Assembly: GCF_011806565.1 (NCBI RefSeq)
Contig: NZ_JAATOP010000002.1
Location: forward strand, 372,001 to 436,000
Direction: 5' to 3'
DNA from: Marivivens donghaensis
GTDB lineage: Bacteria > Pseudomonadota > Alphaproteobacteria > Rhodobacterales > Rhodobacteraceae
DNA length: 64,000 nucleotides
A program made the position numbers and the translations under genes. The stretch's first letter is position 1, and the number at the start of each line of letters is the position of its first letter. Shown piece by piece: positions 36,554 through 45,132 of this stretch. The notes below the pieces were generated by a model. That model searched no databases. It had not been told where the DNA came from and was given only the letters and a program-made list of their open reading frames with translations.

Positions 36554-36574
36554 TGCATTATGCAGAATCTGCAT
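36554..36574. promoter_or_regulatory. Overlapping palindromes upstream of the DUF1127 gene
   Basis: TGCATTATGCA (36554-36564) and ATGCAGA-A-TCTGCAT (36560-36574) are both perfect and share a half-site. The possible -10 CATTAT falls inside the first. A repressor operator is inferred; I do not recognise the regulator. Confidence 0.45.
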
Positions 36575-36697
36575 GTCGGGCAGACCGAACTGTCCGTTGT
36601 TTGCGTTAACGGTGGGGGCTACATCAGGGACACCGAAGACAAGAACACAGAAAACTGCACGGGACACACGGTCCCGACGATCAAAGGAAAATAACTC

Positions 36698-36916
36698 ATG
36701 GCATACGTTGCTAACGCTCCCCGCACTGCTTTCGCTCCGGCTCGTTTCGTCGCAACCGTCGCTGAAAACCTCTCGGTCTATCGCACCCGCCGCGCCGCAT
36801 TCAAGCGCACCCTGGCAGAGCTCGACAGCCTGAACGACCGCGAACTGTCCGATCTGGGACTGACCCGCTTCATGATCGAAGACGTTGCTCGCGAAGCTGC
36901 ACGCCGCGCCGCATAA
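36698..36916 (+). CDS. DUF1127-family small protein
   Basis: 72 aa. The C-terminal half [30 protein letters not shown] is the DUF1127 (YjiS-like) signature: an Arg-rich helical motif seen in short proteins linked to RNA binding and to phosphate and carbon responses in alphaproteobacteria. AAAGGAAAA precedes the ATG. It is monocistronic, flanked by terminators, and inserted between rpmD and rplO. Palindromes lie upstream. The role of this particular copy is unknown. Confidence 0.85.
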   Translation: MAYVANAPRTAFAPARFVATVAENLSVYRTRRAAFKRTLAELDSLNDRELSDLGLTRFMIEDVAREAARRAA

Positions 36917-36940
36917 AGCACCCCACGCTCTATACGACCC

Positions 36941-36967
36941 AGCCCCGACGCTTGCGCCGGGGCTTTT
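36941..36967 (+). terminator. Terminator after the DUF1127 gene
   Basis: AGCCCCGACGC pairs with GCGCCGGGGCT (one mismatch), short loop, then TTTTG. Confidence 0.8.
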
Positions 36968-36981
36968 GTATTTCTGGGGCC

Positions 36982-37010
36982 TTGCATTGCGCGGGAGGGG
37001 AATCTATACG
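36982..37010 (+). promoter_or_regulatory. Possible promoter of rplO-secY-adk
   Basis: TTGCAT (36982-36987), a 17-bp spacer and TATACG (37005-37010). A leader of about 87 nt precedes rplO. Confidence 0.4.
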
Positions 37011-37103
37011 CCTCCGGTGGCCTTGGAGCCTCAAGAATCAATCTATGTAAGCCGTGTTTGCCCACTCCGTCGCTGGAGGGCAGTTCCGGCAAGGAGAAGC
37101 GAC

Positions 37104-37568
37104 ATGAAACTGCACGAACTTCGTGACAATGAAGGCGCAACCAAAAAGCGTATGCGCGTTGGCCGTGGCCCCGGTTCCGGTAAAGGTAAAATGGGTGGCC
37201 GTGGTATCAAAGGTCAGAAATCCCGTTCGGGCGTAGCTATCAAGGGCTACGAAGGCGGCCAGATGCCCCTCTACCAGCGTCTTCCGAAGCGCGGCTTCAA
37301 CAAGCCCAACGCCAAGAAGTTCACTGCGATCAACGTTGGTCTGATCCAGAAGTTCATCGACGCCGGCAAGCTCGACGCTGCGAACATCACCGAAGACACC
37401 CTGATCGCTTCGGGTCTGGTACGTCGCAAGCTCGACGGCATCCGCATCCTCGGCAAAGGTGAAATCACCTCCGCTGCAACCATCACTGTCACCGGCGCTT
37501 CGAAAGGTGCTGTTGAGGCAGTTGAAAAGGCCGGCGGCAAGCTCAACGTCGCTGCGGCGGCGGAATAA
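37104..37568 (+). CDS. rplO: 50S ribosomal protein L15
   Basis: 154 aa from ATG 37104 with AAGGAG at 37091-37096; the frame is open upstream to 36885, but the family starts [16 protein letters not shown]15 is a late 50S assembly protein. The glycine/lysine-rich loop [20 protein letters not shown] is typical. It is separated from rpmD by a terminator and the DUF1127 gene. Confidence 0.95.
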   Translation: MKLHELRDNEGATKKRMRVGRGPGSGKGKMGGRGIKGQKSRSGVAIKGYEGGQMPLYQRLPKRGFNKPNAKKFTAINVGLIQKFIDAGKLDAANITEDTLIASGLVRRKLDGIRILGKGEITSAATITVTGASKGAVEAVEKAGGKLNVAAAAE

Positions 37569-37577
37569 GGGTTGAGG

Positions 37578-37648
37578 GCGCCCCTCCGGGCGCTTAACTA
37601 CCTTCCTAGTTTTCCTTTCGCCGCCGTCCGGGAAACCGGTCGGCGGCG
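37578..37648 (+). other. Two hairpins between rplO and secY
   Basis: GCGCCC-CTCC-GGGCGC near 37580-37595, and CGCCGCCG (37619-37626) pairing with CGGCGGCG (37641-37648), with an inner CCGG-GAAA-CCGG. Neither has a proper T-run. They may moderate read-through into secY or stabilise the mRNA. Confidence 0.5.
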
Positions 37649-37672
37649 TTATCGTTGAAAGAGATCCCATCC

Positions 37673-39034
37673 ATGGCTTCTGCAGCAGAGCAAATGGCGG
37701 CGAACCTCGACTGGTCGACCTTCGGAAAGGCCAAAGAGCTACGCCAGCGCATTTTCTTCACGATCGGTCTGCTGATCGTCTACCGCCTCGGCACCTATAT
37801 TCCGGTGCCCGGTATCGACATCGCAGCACTTTCGAACTTCTTTGAATCCCAGAACACCGGTATCGGCGGCATGCTCGCTATGTTCACCGGTGGCGCGCTG
37901 AGCCGTATGGGCATCTTCGCACTGGGTATCATGCCCTACATTTCGGCCTCGATTATCGTCCAGCTGGTCGGCTCCATGTACGAGCCGTGGAAGCAGCTGA
38001 AGAAAGAGGGCGAACCTGGCCGCAAGAAGCTCAACCAGTACACCCGCTACGGCACTGTCGTCCTCGCGATGTTCCAGTCCTACGGTCTGGCTGTCGGCCT
38101 CGAAAGCGGTGGCATGGCGCACGATCCGGGCCTGTTCTTCATCGTTTCGACCATGGTGACTATCGTCGGTGGTACCATGTTCCTCATGTGGCTCGGCGAA
38201 CAGATCACCAGCCGCGGTATCGGCAACGGTATCTCGCTGATCATCTTCGTCGGTATCGTTGCTGAACTTCCGGCTGCTGCTGCCCAGTTCCTGACGACCG
38301 CCCAGCAAACCTCCAACTGGGCTCTGGTCCTCGGCGTTATCGCGATGCTCGTTGTCGTGCTGGCATTCGTGGTCTTCATGGAGCGCTCGCTCCGCAAGAT
38401 CCACATTCAGTACCCCCGTCAACAGCGCGGTATGAAGGTTTACGACGGTGGCTCTTCGCACCTGCCGATCAAGGTAAACCCCGCTGGCGTGATCCCCGCG
38501 ATTTTTGCTTCGGCTCTTCTGCTGCTGCCGACTACCATCGCGACCTTCACCCAGAACACCACCAACCCCGTGCTGCTGTGGCTCACCGCCAACCTCGGTC
38601 CGGGTCAGTGGCTGTACCTTGTGTTCTTCACCTCGATGATCGTCTTCTTCACGTACTTTTACACGAAGGAAGTCGCGTTCAAGACTGACGACGTCGCCGA
38701 GAACCTGAAGAACCAGAACGGCTTCGTTCCGGGTATCCGTCCTGGCAAGAATACTGCGAAGTACCTCGACTACGTTGTGACCCGTGTTCTTGTGCTCGGT
38801 TCTGGTTACCTTGCGCTAGTTTGTCTCATGCCGGAAATTATTCGTAGCTTTACCGGTTTCACTTTCTATTTTGGCGGCACTTCGGTTCTGATTATTGTGT
38901 CTGTGGGGATGGATACGATTCAGCAGATCCAATCGCACCTGTTGGCCCACCAATACGAAGGGCTAATTGAGAAATCGCAACTGCGTGGTAAACGCAGCGC
39001 CAAGAAACGTAGCAGGGGACCCTCTCGTCGATGA
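37673..39034 (+). CDS. secY: Preprotein translocase subunit SecY
   Basis: 453 aa from ATG 37673 ([17 protein letters not shown]); TTG 37655 is in frame but puts the GAGA bases inside the gene. Ten TM segments form the protein-conducting channel of the inner membrane. Early motifs [12 protein letters not shown] and [14 protein letters not shown] (TM2) are conserved, and the cytosolic [15 protein letters not shown] loop contacts SecA and the ribosome. The end overlaps adk by ATGA. Confidence 0.96.
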   Translation: MASAAEQMAANLDWSTFGKAKELRQRIFFTIGLLIVYRLGTYIPVPGIDIAALSNFFESQNTGIGGMLAMFTGGALSRMGIFALGIMPYISASIIVQLVGSMYEPWKQLKKEGEPGRKKLNQYTRYGTVVLAMFQSYGLAVGLESGGMAHDPGLFFIVSTMVTIVGGTMFLMWLGEQITSRGIGNGISLIIFVGIVAELPAAAAQFLTTAQQTSNWALVLGVIAMLVVVLAFVVFMERSLRKIHIQYPRQQRGMKVYDGGSSHLPIKVNPAGVIPAIFASALLLLPTTIATFTQNTTNPVLLWLTANLGPGQWLYLVFFTSMIVFFTYFYTKEVAFKTDDVAENLKNQNGFVPGIRPGKNTAKYLDYVVTRVLVLGSGYLALVCLMPEIIRSFTGFTFYFGGTSVLIIVSVGMDTIQQIQSHLLAHQYEGLIEKSQLRGKRSAKKRSRGPSRR

Positions 39035-39678
39035 ACATAATCCTTCTCGGACCGCCGGGCGCGGGCAAAGGCACACAGGCTCGCAAGCTTGTTGAAGAAC
39101 GCAACATGATCCAGCTGTCGACCGGCGACATGCTGCGGGAAGCTCGCACCAGCGGCACCGAGATGGGTAAGAAGGTTGCCGAAGTCATGGACGCCGGCAA
39201 TCTGGTCACCGACGAAATCGTCATCGGTCTGATCCGCGAAAAGCTGGAATCGGGCGAAGCTGCCGGCGGCTATATCTTCGATGGCTTCCCGCGCACTCTG
39301 GCTCAGGCCGATGCGCTGGGTCAGCTGCTCGACGATCTGGGTGCCAAACTTGACCGCGTTGTTGAAATGCAAGTTGATGATGCCGCGCTCGTCGCACGTA
39401 TCACGGCCCGCTCGACCTGTGGCAACTGCGGCGAGGTCTACAACGACCAAACCAAGCCGATTCCCGATGACGGCGTCTGCACCTCCTGCGGCGAGAAGGC
39501 CGAATTCAAGCGTCGCGCCGACGACAACGAAGATAGCCTCAAGACCCGCCTGTTGGCCTACTACAAGCAGACCAGCCCGCTGATCGGCTACTACTACGCC
39601 AAGGGCGACCTCGTTTCGATCGATGGTCTGGCCTCGATGGACGAAGTTGCTGCCAGCATGAAAAACGCACTCGCATAA
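39031..39678 (+). CDS. adk: Adenylate kinase
   Basis: 215 aa. It interconverts ATP + AMP and 2 ADP. P-loop GPPGAGKGT is at 7-15, and the AMP site contains DGFPRT. The LID carries four cysteines (C130, C133, C150, C153), so this is the zinc-binding long form. The ATGA overlap with secY shows translational coupling. Confidence 0.97.
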   Translation: MNIILLGPPGAGKGTQARKLVEERNMIQLSTGDMLREARTSGTEMGKKVAEVMDAGNLVTDEIVIGLIREKLESGEAAGGYIFDGFPRTLAQADALGQLLDDLGAKLDRVVEMQVDDAALVARITARSTCGNCGEVYNDQTKPIPDDGVCTSCGEKAEFKRRADDNEDSLKTRLLAYYKQTSPLIGYYYAKGDLVSIDGLASMDEVAASMKNALA

Positions 39679-39720
39679 GTGCAGGGTAGGGGGCTCTGGC
39701 CCCTATATCCACTTTGCGGG

Positions 39721-39749
39721 TTGACGTGTTGGGAATACCCCAATACACA
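39721..39749 (+). promoter_or_regulatory. Possible promoter of the alpha operon
   Basis: TTGACG (39721-39726), a 17-bp spacer and TACACA (39744-39749). The spacer contains the inverted repeat TTGGG-N5-CCCAA. The leader of about 150 nt has a GGCCCGT / ACGGGCC hairpin (39824-39848). Confidence 0.45.
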
Positions 39750-39903
39750 GCCCCATCCCAAAATGGGAATCATCCATGTTATGCGGGTCGCACCCGTAGA
39801 CGCATGATCACCTCATTGACTGCGGCCCGTCGGTTATCGCCACGGGCCTACGTTGTGAAAAAAGGTTCCGGAACTACGGAATCGCAACGAAAGGAAAGAT
39901 AAC

Positions 39904-40272
39904 GTGGCACGTATCGCCGGCGTGAACCTCCCTACTGGTAAGCGGGTTCCTATCGCTCTCACCTACATCACTGGCGTCGGTCCTGCGACCGCCGAACAGA
40001 TCTGCGAAGCCAACAACATCGACCGTACCCGTCGTGTTAACGAACTCTCGGACTCCGAAGTTCTGGCAATTCGCGAATACATTGACGCAAACCTCACCGT
40101 TGAAGGTGACCTGCGCCGTGAAGTCCAGATGAACATCAAGCGTCTGATGGACCTCGGCTGCTACCGTGGTCTGCGCCATCGTCGTAACCTGCCCGTTCGC
40201 GGTCAGCGTACCCACACCAACGCTCGCACCCGCAAAGGCCCCGCAAAGGCCATCGCTGGTAAGAAGAAGTAA
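39904..40272 (+). CDS. rpsM: 30S ribosomal protein S13
   Basis: 122 aa starting at GTG 39904, preceded by AAAGGAAAG. S13 in the 30S head contacts P-site tRNA. It starts [15 protein letters not shown]; the C-terminal [17 protein letters not shown] tail is intact. First gene of the alpha operon. rpsK follows after 15 nt. Confidence 0.96.
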   Translation: MARIAGVNLPTGKRVPIALTYITGVGPATAEQICEANNIDRTRRVNELSDSEVLAIREYIDANLTVEGDLRREVQMNIKRLMDLGCYRGLRHRRNLPVRGQRTHTNARTRKGPAKAIAGKKK

Positions 40273-40287
40273 GGGAGGGCATAGACA

Positions 40288-40680
40288 ATGGCTCGTGATA
40301 CCCGTCGTGGTGGCAAGAAAAAGGTTTCCAAGAACATCGCCGCTGGCGTTGCTCATGTAAACTCCACCTTCAACAACACCAAGATCCTCATCTCTGACGT
40401 GCAGGGCAACGCCATTTCGTGGTCGTCGGCCGGCACCATGGGCTTCAAGGGCTCGCGTAAGTCGACCCCGTACGCCGCTCAGATGGCTGCTGAAGATGCA
40501 GGCCGCAAGGCTCAGGATCATGGCGTTAAGACTCTCGAAGTCGAAGTTCAGGGCCCGGGTTCGGGTCGTGAATCGGCACTCCGTGCTCTGGCTGCTGTTG
40601 GCTTCAACATCACGTCGATCCGTGACGTGACCCCGTTGGCTCACAACGGCTGCCGCCCGCCGAAGCGCCGCCGCGTCTAA
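40288..40680 (+). CDS. rpsK: 30S ribosomal protein S11
   Basis: 130 aa. S11 lines the platform near the Shine-Dalgarno duplex. [14 protein letters not shown] and the C-terminal [18 protein letters not shown] are diagnostic. rpoA follows directly, without rpsD, as is usual in alphaproteobacteria. Confidence 0.97.
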   Translation: MARDTRRGGKKKVSKNIAAGVAHVNSTFNNTKILISDVQGNAISWSSAGTMGFKGSRKSTPYAAQMAAEDAGRKAQDHGVKTLEVEVQGPGSGRESALRALAAVGFNITSIRDVTPLAHNGCRPPKRRRV

Positions 40681-40790
40681 TCGAAAGATTACCCGCTGGG
40701 GCTGTGGTTTTTCCACGGCCCCAGTTCGTCATTTCAACCTCGGGCGTCTGCCTTTTAGGACATGGAAGGTAGACAAGTATGGAGGGACGC

Positions 40791-41807
40791 ATGATCCACA
40801 AAAATTGGGCGGAACTGATCAAGCCGACCCAGCTCGATGTCAAACCGGGCAATGACCCGCAGCGCCAGGCAACTGTCGTCGCAGAACCGCTGGAACGCGG
40901 CTTCGGTCTTACCCTTGGCAACGCGCTGCGTCGTATTCTGCTTTCGTCGCTTCAGGGCGCTGCAATTACCGCCGTTCACATTGACAACGTCCTGCACGAG
41001 TTCTCCTCGGTTTCGGGCGTTCGTGAAGACGTCACCGACATCGTGCTGAACCTCAAGGGCGTTTCGCTCAAGATGGAAGTCGAAGGTCCGAAGCGTCTCA
41101 CCGTTCAGGCTAAAGGCCCGGGCGTTGTAACTGCTGCTGACATCTCGGAATCGGCTGGTATCGAGGTCCTGAACAAGGATCACGTGATCTGCCACCTCGA
41201 CGATGGCGCCGACCTGTACATGGAACTGACCGTCAACACCGGTAAGGGCTATGTTTCGGCTGACAAGAACAAGCCGGAAGACGCTCCGATCGGCCTCATC
41301 GCCATCGACGCGATCTACTCGCCGGTCAAGAAAGTTTCGTACGACGTTCAGCCGACCCGTGAAGGTCAGGTTCTGGACTACGACAAGCTGACCATGAAAG
41401 TCGAAACCGACGGTTCGATCACTCCGGAAGATGCTGTTGCTTTCGCTGCACGCATCCTTCAGGACCAGCTGTCGATCTTCGTAAACTTCGACGAGCCGGA
41501 ATCGGCACAGGCTGGCGGCGACGACGACGGTCTCGAGTTCAACCCGCTTCTGCTCAAGAAAGTGGACGAGCTGGAACTGTCCGTACGTTCGGCCAACTGC
41601 CTCAAGAACGACAACATCGTCTACATCGGTGATCTGATCCAGAAGACCGAAGCAGAGATGCTGCGCACGCCGAACTTCGGCCGCAAGTCGCTCAACGAGA
41701 TCAAGGAAGTTCTGTCGGGCATGGGCCTGCACCTCGGTATGGATGTCGAGGACTGGCCGCCGGACAACATCGAAGAACTCGCTAAGAAATACGAAGACCA
41801 GTTCTAA
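40791..41807 (+). CDS. rpoA: DNA-directed RNA polymerase subunit alpha
   Basis: 338 aa from ATG 40791; ATG 40779 is in frame, but GGAGG at 40781-40785 serves 40791. The N-terminal domain dimerises and nucleates core assembly ([19 protein letters not shown]). The C-terminal domain, which contacts UP elements and activators, includes [17 protein letters not shown] and [12 protein letters not shown]. An acidic linker lies between them. Confidence 0.96.
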   Translation: MIHKNWAELIKPTQLDVKPGNDPQRQATVVAEPLERGFGLTLGNALRRILLSSLQGAAITAVHIDNVLHEFSSVSGVREDVTDIVLNLKGVSLKMEVEGPKRLTVQAKGPGVVTAADISESAGIEVLNKDHVICHLDDGADLYMELTVNTGKGYVSADKNKPEDAPIGLIAIDAIYSPVKKVSYDVQPTREGQVLDYDKLTMKVETDGSITPEDAVAFAARILQDQLSIFVNFDEPESAQAGGDDDGLEFNPLLLKKVDELELSVRSANCLKNDNIVYIGDLIQKTEAEMLRTPNFGRKSLNEIKEVLSGMGLHLGMDVEDWPPDNIEELAKKYEDQF

Positions 41808-41818
41808 GGTCTTCAGGT

Positions 41819-41909
41819 GGGGCGGAAACGCCCCGCCAACACCCCGGGCAATAATGCCCCAAGGAGAGTGGCCAACACGCATAGGCCACCGGACAAAGCA
41901 TAAAACGCT
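41819..41909 (+). other. Three small hairpins between rpoA and rplQ
   Basis: GGGGCG-GAAA-CGCCCC, GGGCA-ATAA-TGCCC and GTGGCC-N10-GGCCAC. No T-run follows any of them. Possibly mRNA processing or stability signals within the operon. Confidence 0.4.
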
Positions 41910-41921
41910 AGGAGATACAAA

Positions 41922-42341
41922 ATGCGTCACGCTCGCGGTTACCGCCGTCTCAACCGTACCCACGAACACCGTAAAGCTCTGCTTTCGAACATGAGCGGCT
42001 CGCTCATCGAGCACGAGCAGATCAAGACCACCCTGCCGAAAGCCAAGGAACTCAAGCGCGTCATCGACAAGCTGATCACCCTCGGCAAGCGCGGCGACAT
42101 TCACGCCCGCCGTCAGGCTGCTGCGATGCTCAAGCAGGACAAGGACGTTGCCAAGCTGTTCGAAGTTCTCGGCCCGCGCTACAAGGACCGCAACGGTGGT
42201 TACTCGCGCGTTCTGAAAGCTGGCTTCCGCTACGGCGACATGGCTCCGATGGCAATCATCGAGCTGGTTGATCGTGATCCGGCTGCTAAGGGCGCTGCTG
42301 ACAAAGCCCGTCTCGAAGCCAAAATGGCCGACGACGAATAA
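41922..42341 (+). CDS. rplQ: 50S ribosomal protein L17
   Basis: 139 aa. The N-terminus [20 protein letters not shown] and the following [19 protein letters not shown] core are typical of L17. AGGAG lies upstream. Last gene of the alpha operon, closed by a strong terminator; the quorum-sensing pair follows. Confidence 0.97.
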   Translation: MRHARGYRRLNRTHEHRKALLSNMSGSLIEHEQIKTTLPKAKELKRVIDKLITLGKRGDIHARRQAAAMLKQDKDVAKLFEVLGPRYKDRNGGYSRVLKAGFRYGDMAPMAIIELVDRDPAAKGAADKARLEAKMADDE

Positions 42342-42368
42342 GAATTCCGATCCTTTCAGGATCTAAAG

Positions 42369-42402
42369 AAGCCCCGCTCGCACATCGCGAGCGGGGCTTT
42401 TT
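42369..42402 (+). terminator. Rho-independent terminator after rplQ
   Basis: Perfect stem AAGCCCCGCTCGC / GCGAGCGGGGCTT, loop ACATC, then a T5 run. Confidence 0.95.
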
Positions 42403-42426
42403 CTTTGCCCTCAAGCGGCCTCCTCC

Positions 42427-42483
42427 TAAAGTTGATCGCAATACACTTTAAAGTTGACTAAATTTTAAAACAGTTGCCATATA
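42427..42483 (+). promoter_or_regulatory. luxR upstream region: direct repeat and possible promoter
   Basis: TAAAGTTGA occurs at 42427-42435 and again at 42449-42457, 22 bp apart (two helical turns). TTGACT (42454-42459), an 18-bp spacer and CATATA (42478-42483) could be a promoter, but it would start at or near the ATG 42489. An AT-rich island in GC-rich DNA. Confidence 0.4.
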
Positions 42484-42488
42484 GGTGT

Positions 42489-43101
42489 ATGACCTTGGCG
42501 ATTGAAACCGCTAACTACTCGGACAGGCTCGATAAAATCGCGCCTCACGGCTACTTTTACGGATTGCATATCCGGGCCGCGATGCCGCTGTTTTCGGCGC
42601 AGACGTTCCCAAGGGCATGGATGGATCACTATGTCGAGGAGGCCTATGCGCTCCGTGATCCGATCATTGCTTGGGGGGCTTGATCGGGTTGGAACTGCCA
42701 GATGGAGCGAAATAACCATCCCGGACCCGTTCGATATTCTTGGACAGGCTCGCGCATACGGGATGAACTGCGGATTGGCCGTATCGTGCGGTACGCTGAA
42801 ATCCAGAACGATCGCAACTGCCACGCGACCGGATCGCGAATTCACAGAATGTGAAATTGCCGAATTTGCGCATGTCATCGAGGCGATGCATGCCGACTTT
42901 TGCCCCCCGCTGTCCTTGACGGACGCACAATCACAAGCCCTGCGGCGGATCGCCGAGGGGGATCGTCACGCGGCAGCCGCCGCGAAGCTCGGTATCTCAG
43001 AAAGCGCCTTCAAGGCGCGCCTGTCGGACGCCCGTTCGAGCATGCACGCCCGGACAACAGTGGAGGCTATCCAAAAAGCAAGGAGCTACCGTCTGCTTTG
43101 A
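42489..43101 (+). pseudogene. LuxR-family quorum-sensing regulator with a frameshift
   Basis: The first frame, from ATG 42489, encodes the autoinducer-binding domain and stops at TGA 42681-42683. The second frame continues the protein to TGA 43101. The break is a GGGGGG tract (42671-42676); removing one G joins the frames into 203 aa. In the joined protein W44, Y48, D57 and W72 have exactly the spacing of TraR W57, Y61, D70 and W85. The C-terminal half is a GerE-type HTH (ISESAFKARLSDARSSM). It is short for a LuxR. It may be a recent mutation, a sequencing error or slippage-controlled expression. luxI lies 54 nt downstream. Confidence 0.8.
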
Positions 43102-43155
43102 CGCCTTCTCGGACCGGCGCGGGGGAATAACCCTAAAAAACGCTGGAGGCTACAC

Positions 43156-43746
43156 ATGCAAAGCACGGTTCTCTCATTCGCCAATATGCACCATCACGGC
43201 GAGCTTTTTGCCAACGTCCTGCGCGCGCGCAGGGACTCTTTTATTCTCAAGCGGTCGTGGGACCTGCCAGAGACAATGGGCATGGAATACGATCAATATG
43301 ACACGCCTGCATCGCGCTACGTAGCGGTTCACGATGACACCGGCCGCGTGCTGGCAGGCGCGCGTCTTACGCCGACAACGGCACGTTGTGGCATCTACTC
43401 CTACATGGTTCGCGACGCACAGAACGGGCTGCTGGATTCGATCCCGCAGGATTTGCTCTATGACGATGCACCTGTGGACGAGAGTGTCTGGGAAGTGACC
43501 CGCGGTTTCATCGGGGATGATGTCCCGACCAACGTGCGCTTGCGGGTTCGTCTGTTGCTGACCGGCCAGATCGTCAAGGCGGGCCGCGAGCTCTGTGCGA
43601 GCCGGATGGTTGCACTGCTGCCGTCGAACTGGACCCGCTGGTCGAAGCGCGCGGCGCTGGATCTGTCGCCTGCTGGCCGCGTGATGAACATGGGCGGGAT
43701 CGAGTATCAGGCCGTATGGTTCAACCTTGCGGACAAGCTGCACTGA
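43156..43746 (+). CDS. luxI: LuxI-type acyl-homoserine lactone synthase
   Basis: 196 aa. It makes acyl-homoserine lactone signals from S-adenosylmethionine and acyl-ACP. The residues invariant in LuxI proteins are present: R25, F29, W35, D46, D49, R70, E113 and R116, in RARRDSFILKRSWDLP, MEYDQYDTP, GARLTPTT and WEVTRGF. Acyl-chain preference cannot be read. CTGGAGGCT precedes the ATG. A 17-bp hairpin follows its stop and covers the rarA start. The linked regulator gene is frameshifted while this gene is intact. Confidence 0.93.
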   Translation: MQSTVLSFANMHHHGELFANVLRARRDSFILKRSWDLPETMGMEYDQYDTPASRYVAVHDDTGRVLAGARLTPTTARCGIYSYMVRDAQNGLLDSIPQDLLYDDAPVDESVWEVTRGFIGDDVPTNVRLRVRLLLTGQIVKAGRELCASRMVALLPSNWTRWSKRAALDLSPAGRVMNMGGIEYQAVWFNLADKLH

Positions 43747-43754
43747 GTGATTGC

Positions 43755-43797
43755 AAAGATCGGACATGAGCCTAAGTTGCGCTCATGTCCGATCTTT
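43755..43797 (+). promoter_or_regulatory. Perfect 17-bp hairpin after luxI that includes the rarA start codon
   Basis: AAAGATCGGACATGAGC (43755-43771), a 9-nt loop, then its exact complement (43781-43797), ending in TTTT. The rarA ATG is at 43785, so the 3' arm encodes M-S-D-L and the first two bases of the F codon. It may terminate luxI transcription and also hide the rarA start in long transcripts. Confidence 0.75.
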
Positions 43798-45101
43798 TCG
43801 AAACGCCCTCGGCGACGCCCTCCAACGCCCCGCATCCGCTTGCCGACCGCCTTCGTCCCAAGACGCTGGCAGAGGTTATCGGCCAGAAGCAGGTTATCGG
43901 TGAGGACGGCCCGCTCGGCGTCATGCTCGAATCGGGGTCTCTATCGTCGCTGATCCTCTGGGGGCCACCGGGGGTTGGTAAGACCACGATTGCGCGTCTG
44001 CTGGCGCGCGAGACGGACCTTCACTTCGAACAGATCAGCGCGATTTTCAGCGGCGTGCCGGAGCTTCGCAAAGTGTTCGAAGCGGCCAAGATCAGGCGCG
44101 GCAACGGGCGAGGGACCCTGTTGTTTGTCGACGAGATCCACCGTTTCAACAAAGCGCAGCAGGACAGTTTCCTGCCGCATATGGAGGACGGCACCATTGT
44201 CCTCGTCGGCGCCACGACCGAGAACCCGTCCTTTGAGCTCAACGCCGCTATCCTGAGCCGTTCTCAGGTTCTGGTTCTGACGCGTCTCGACGATGACGAA
44301 CTGGATGCACTGGCGACACGCGCCGAAAAAGAGATCGGGCGCGACCTGCCGCTGGAGCCTTCTGCCCGAACTGCTTTGCTGTCGATGGCGGATGGGGACG
44401 GGCGCACGCTGGTCAATCTGATCGAGCAGGTGTCGGCTTGGAAGGTCACCACTCCGCTCGGCGTCGAGCAGCTCACGACCCGCCTGATGCGCCGCGCTGC
44501 GAAGTACGACAAGTCGGGCGACGAACACTATAACCTCATATCCGCACTACATAAATCCGTGCGCGGGTCCGATCCCGATGCCGCGCTTTACTGGTTTTCG
44601 CGGATGCTCGAAGGCGGTGAGGACCCGCGCTACCTCGCGCGGCGCATCCTGCGTATGTCGGTCGAGGATATCGCGCTCGCCGATCCGCAGGCGCAGACGG
44701 TCTGCCTCCATGCGTGGGAAACTTACGAACGCCTCGGCAGTCCCGAAGGCGAGCTCGCGCTGGCGCAGGCGGTGATCTACCTCGCGCTCGCCCCCAAGAC
44801 CAATGCGGGCTACGTGGCTTACAAAGCGTCCCGCGATGCCGCTCGCAAGTCGGGCAGCGAGCCGCCGCCCAAACATATTCTCAACGCGCCGACAAAGATG
44901 ATGAAGGAACAGGGCTACGGCGCGGGATACGCCTACGATCACGATGCCGAAGACGGGTTTTCGGGTCAGGACTATTTCCCCGACCGCATGCAGCGCCCGA
45001 CGTTCTACGCTCCGGTCGAACGCGGATTTGAGCGAGAGCTGAAAAAACGGGTAGAGTATTTCGCGGGGCTCCGGTCCAAGCGAAACAGTCCCCGCGATTG
45101 A
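43785..45101 (+). CDS. rarA: Replication-associated recombination protein A (AAA ATPase)
   Basis: 438 aa. RarA (MgsA) is an AAA+ ATPase of the clamp-loader type that acts at stalled forks. Walker A GPPGVGKTT is at 60-68, Walker B is LLFVDEIHRFN, and sensor 1 is in GATTENPSFELN. The C-terminal MgsA domain includes EGGEDPRYLARRILRMSVEDI. The start MSDLFETP fits related proteins, but no Shine-Dalgarno is visible and the ATG lies in a hairpin arm. crcB follows after 31 nt. Confidence 0.95.
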   Translation: MSDLFETPSATPSNAPHPLADRLRPKTLAEVIGQKQVIGEDGPLGVMLESGSLSSLILWGPPGVGKTTIARLLARETDLHFEQISAIFSGVPELRKVFEAAKIRRGNGRGTLLFVDEIHRFNKAQQDSFLPHMEDGTIVLVGATTENPSFELNAAILSRSQVLVLTRLDDDELDALATRAEKEIGRDLPLEPSARTALLSMADGDGRTLVNLIEQVSAWKVTTPLGVEQLTTRLMRRAAKYDKSGDEHYNLISALHKSVRGSDPDAALYWFSRMLEGGEDPRYLARRILRMSVEDIALADPQAQTVCLHAWETYERLGSPEGELALAQAVIYLALAPKTNAGYVAYKASRDAARKSGSEPPPKHILNAPTKMMKEQGYGAGYAYDHDAEDGFSGQDYFPDRMQRPTFYAPVERGFERELKKRVEYFAGLRSKRNSPRD

Positions 45102-45132
45102 CACTCCGGCCCCAAAGGGTCAAGGAACGCTG

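Noticed and set aside
39762-39806. 14-codon ORF in the rpsM leader (MGIIHVMRVAPVDA)
   Set aside because: No ribosome-binding site and no overlapping terminator, unlike the rpsL leader ORF.
45102-45132. Possible fluoride riboswitch before crcB
   Set aside because: The 31-nt gap is too short and shows no crcB-motif structure.
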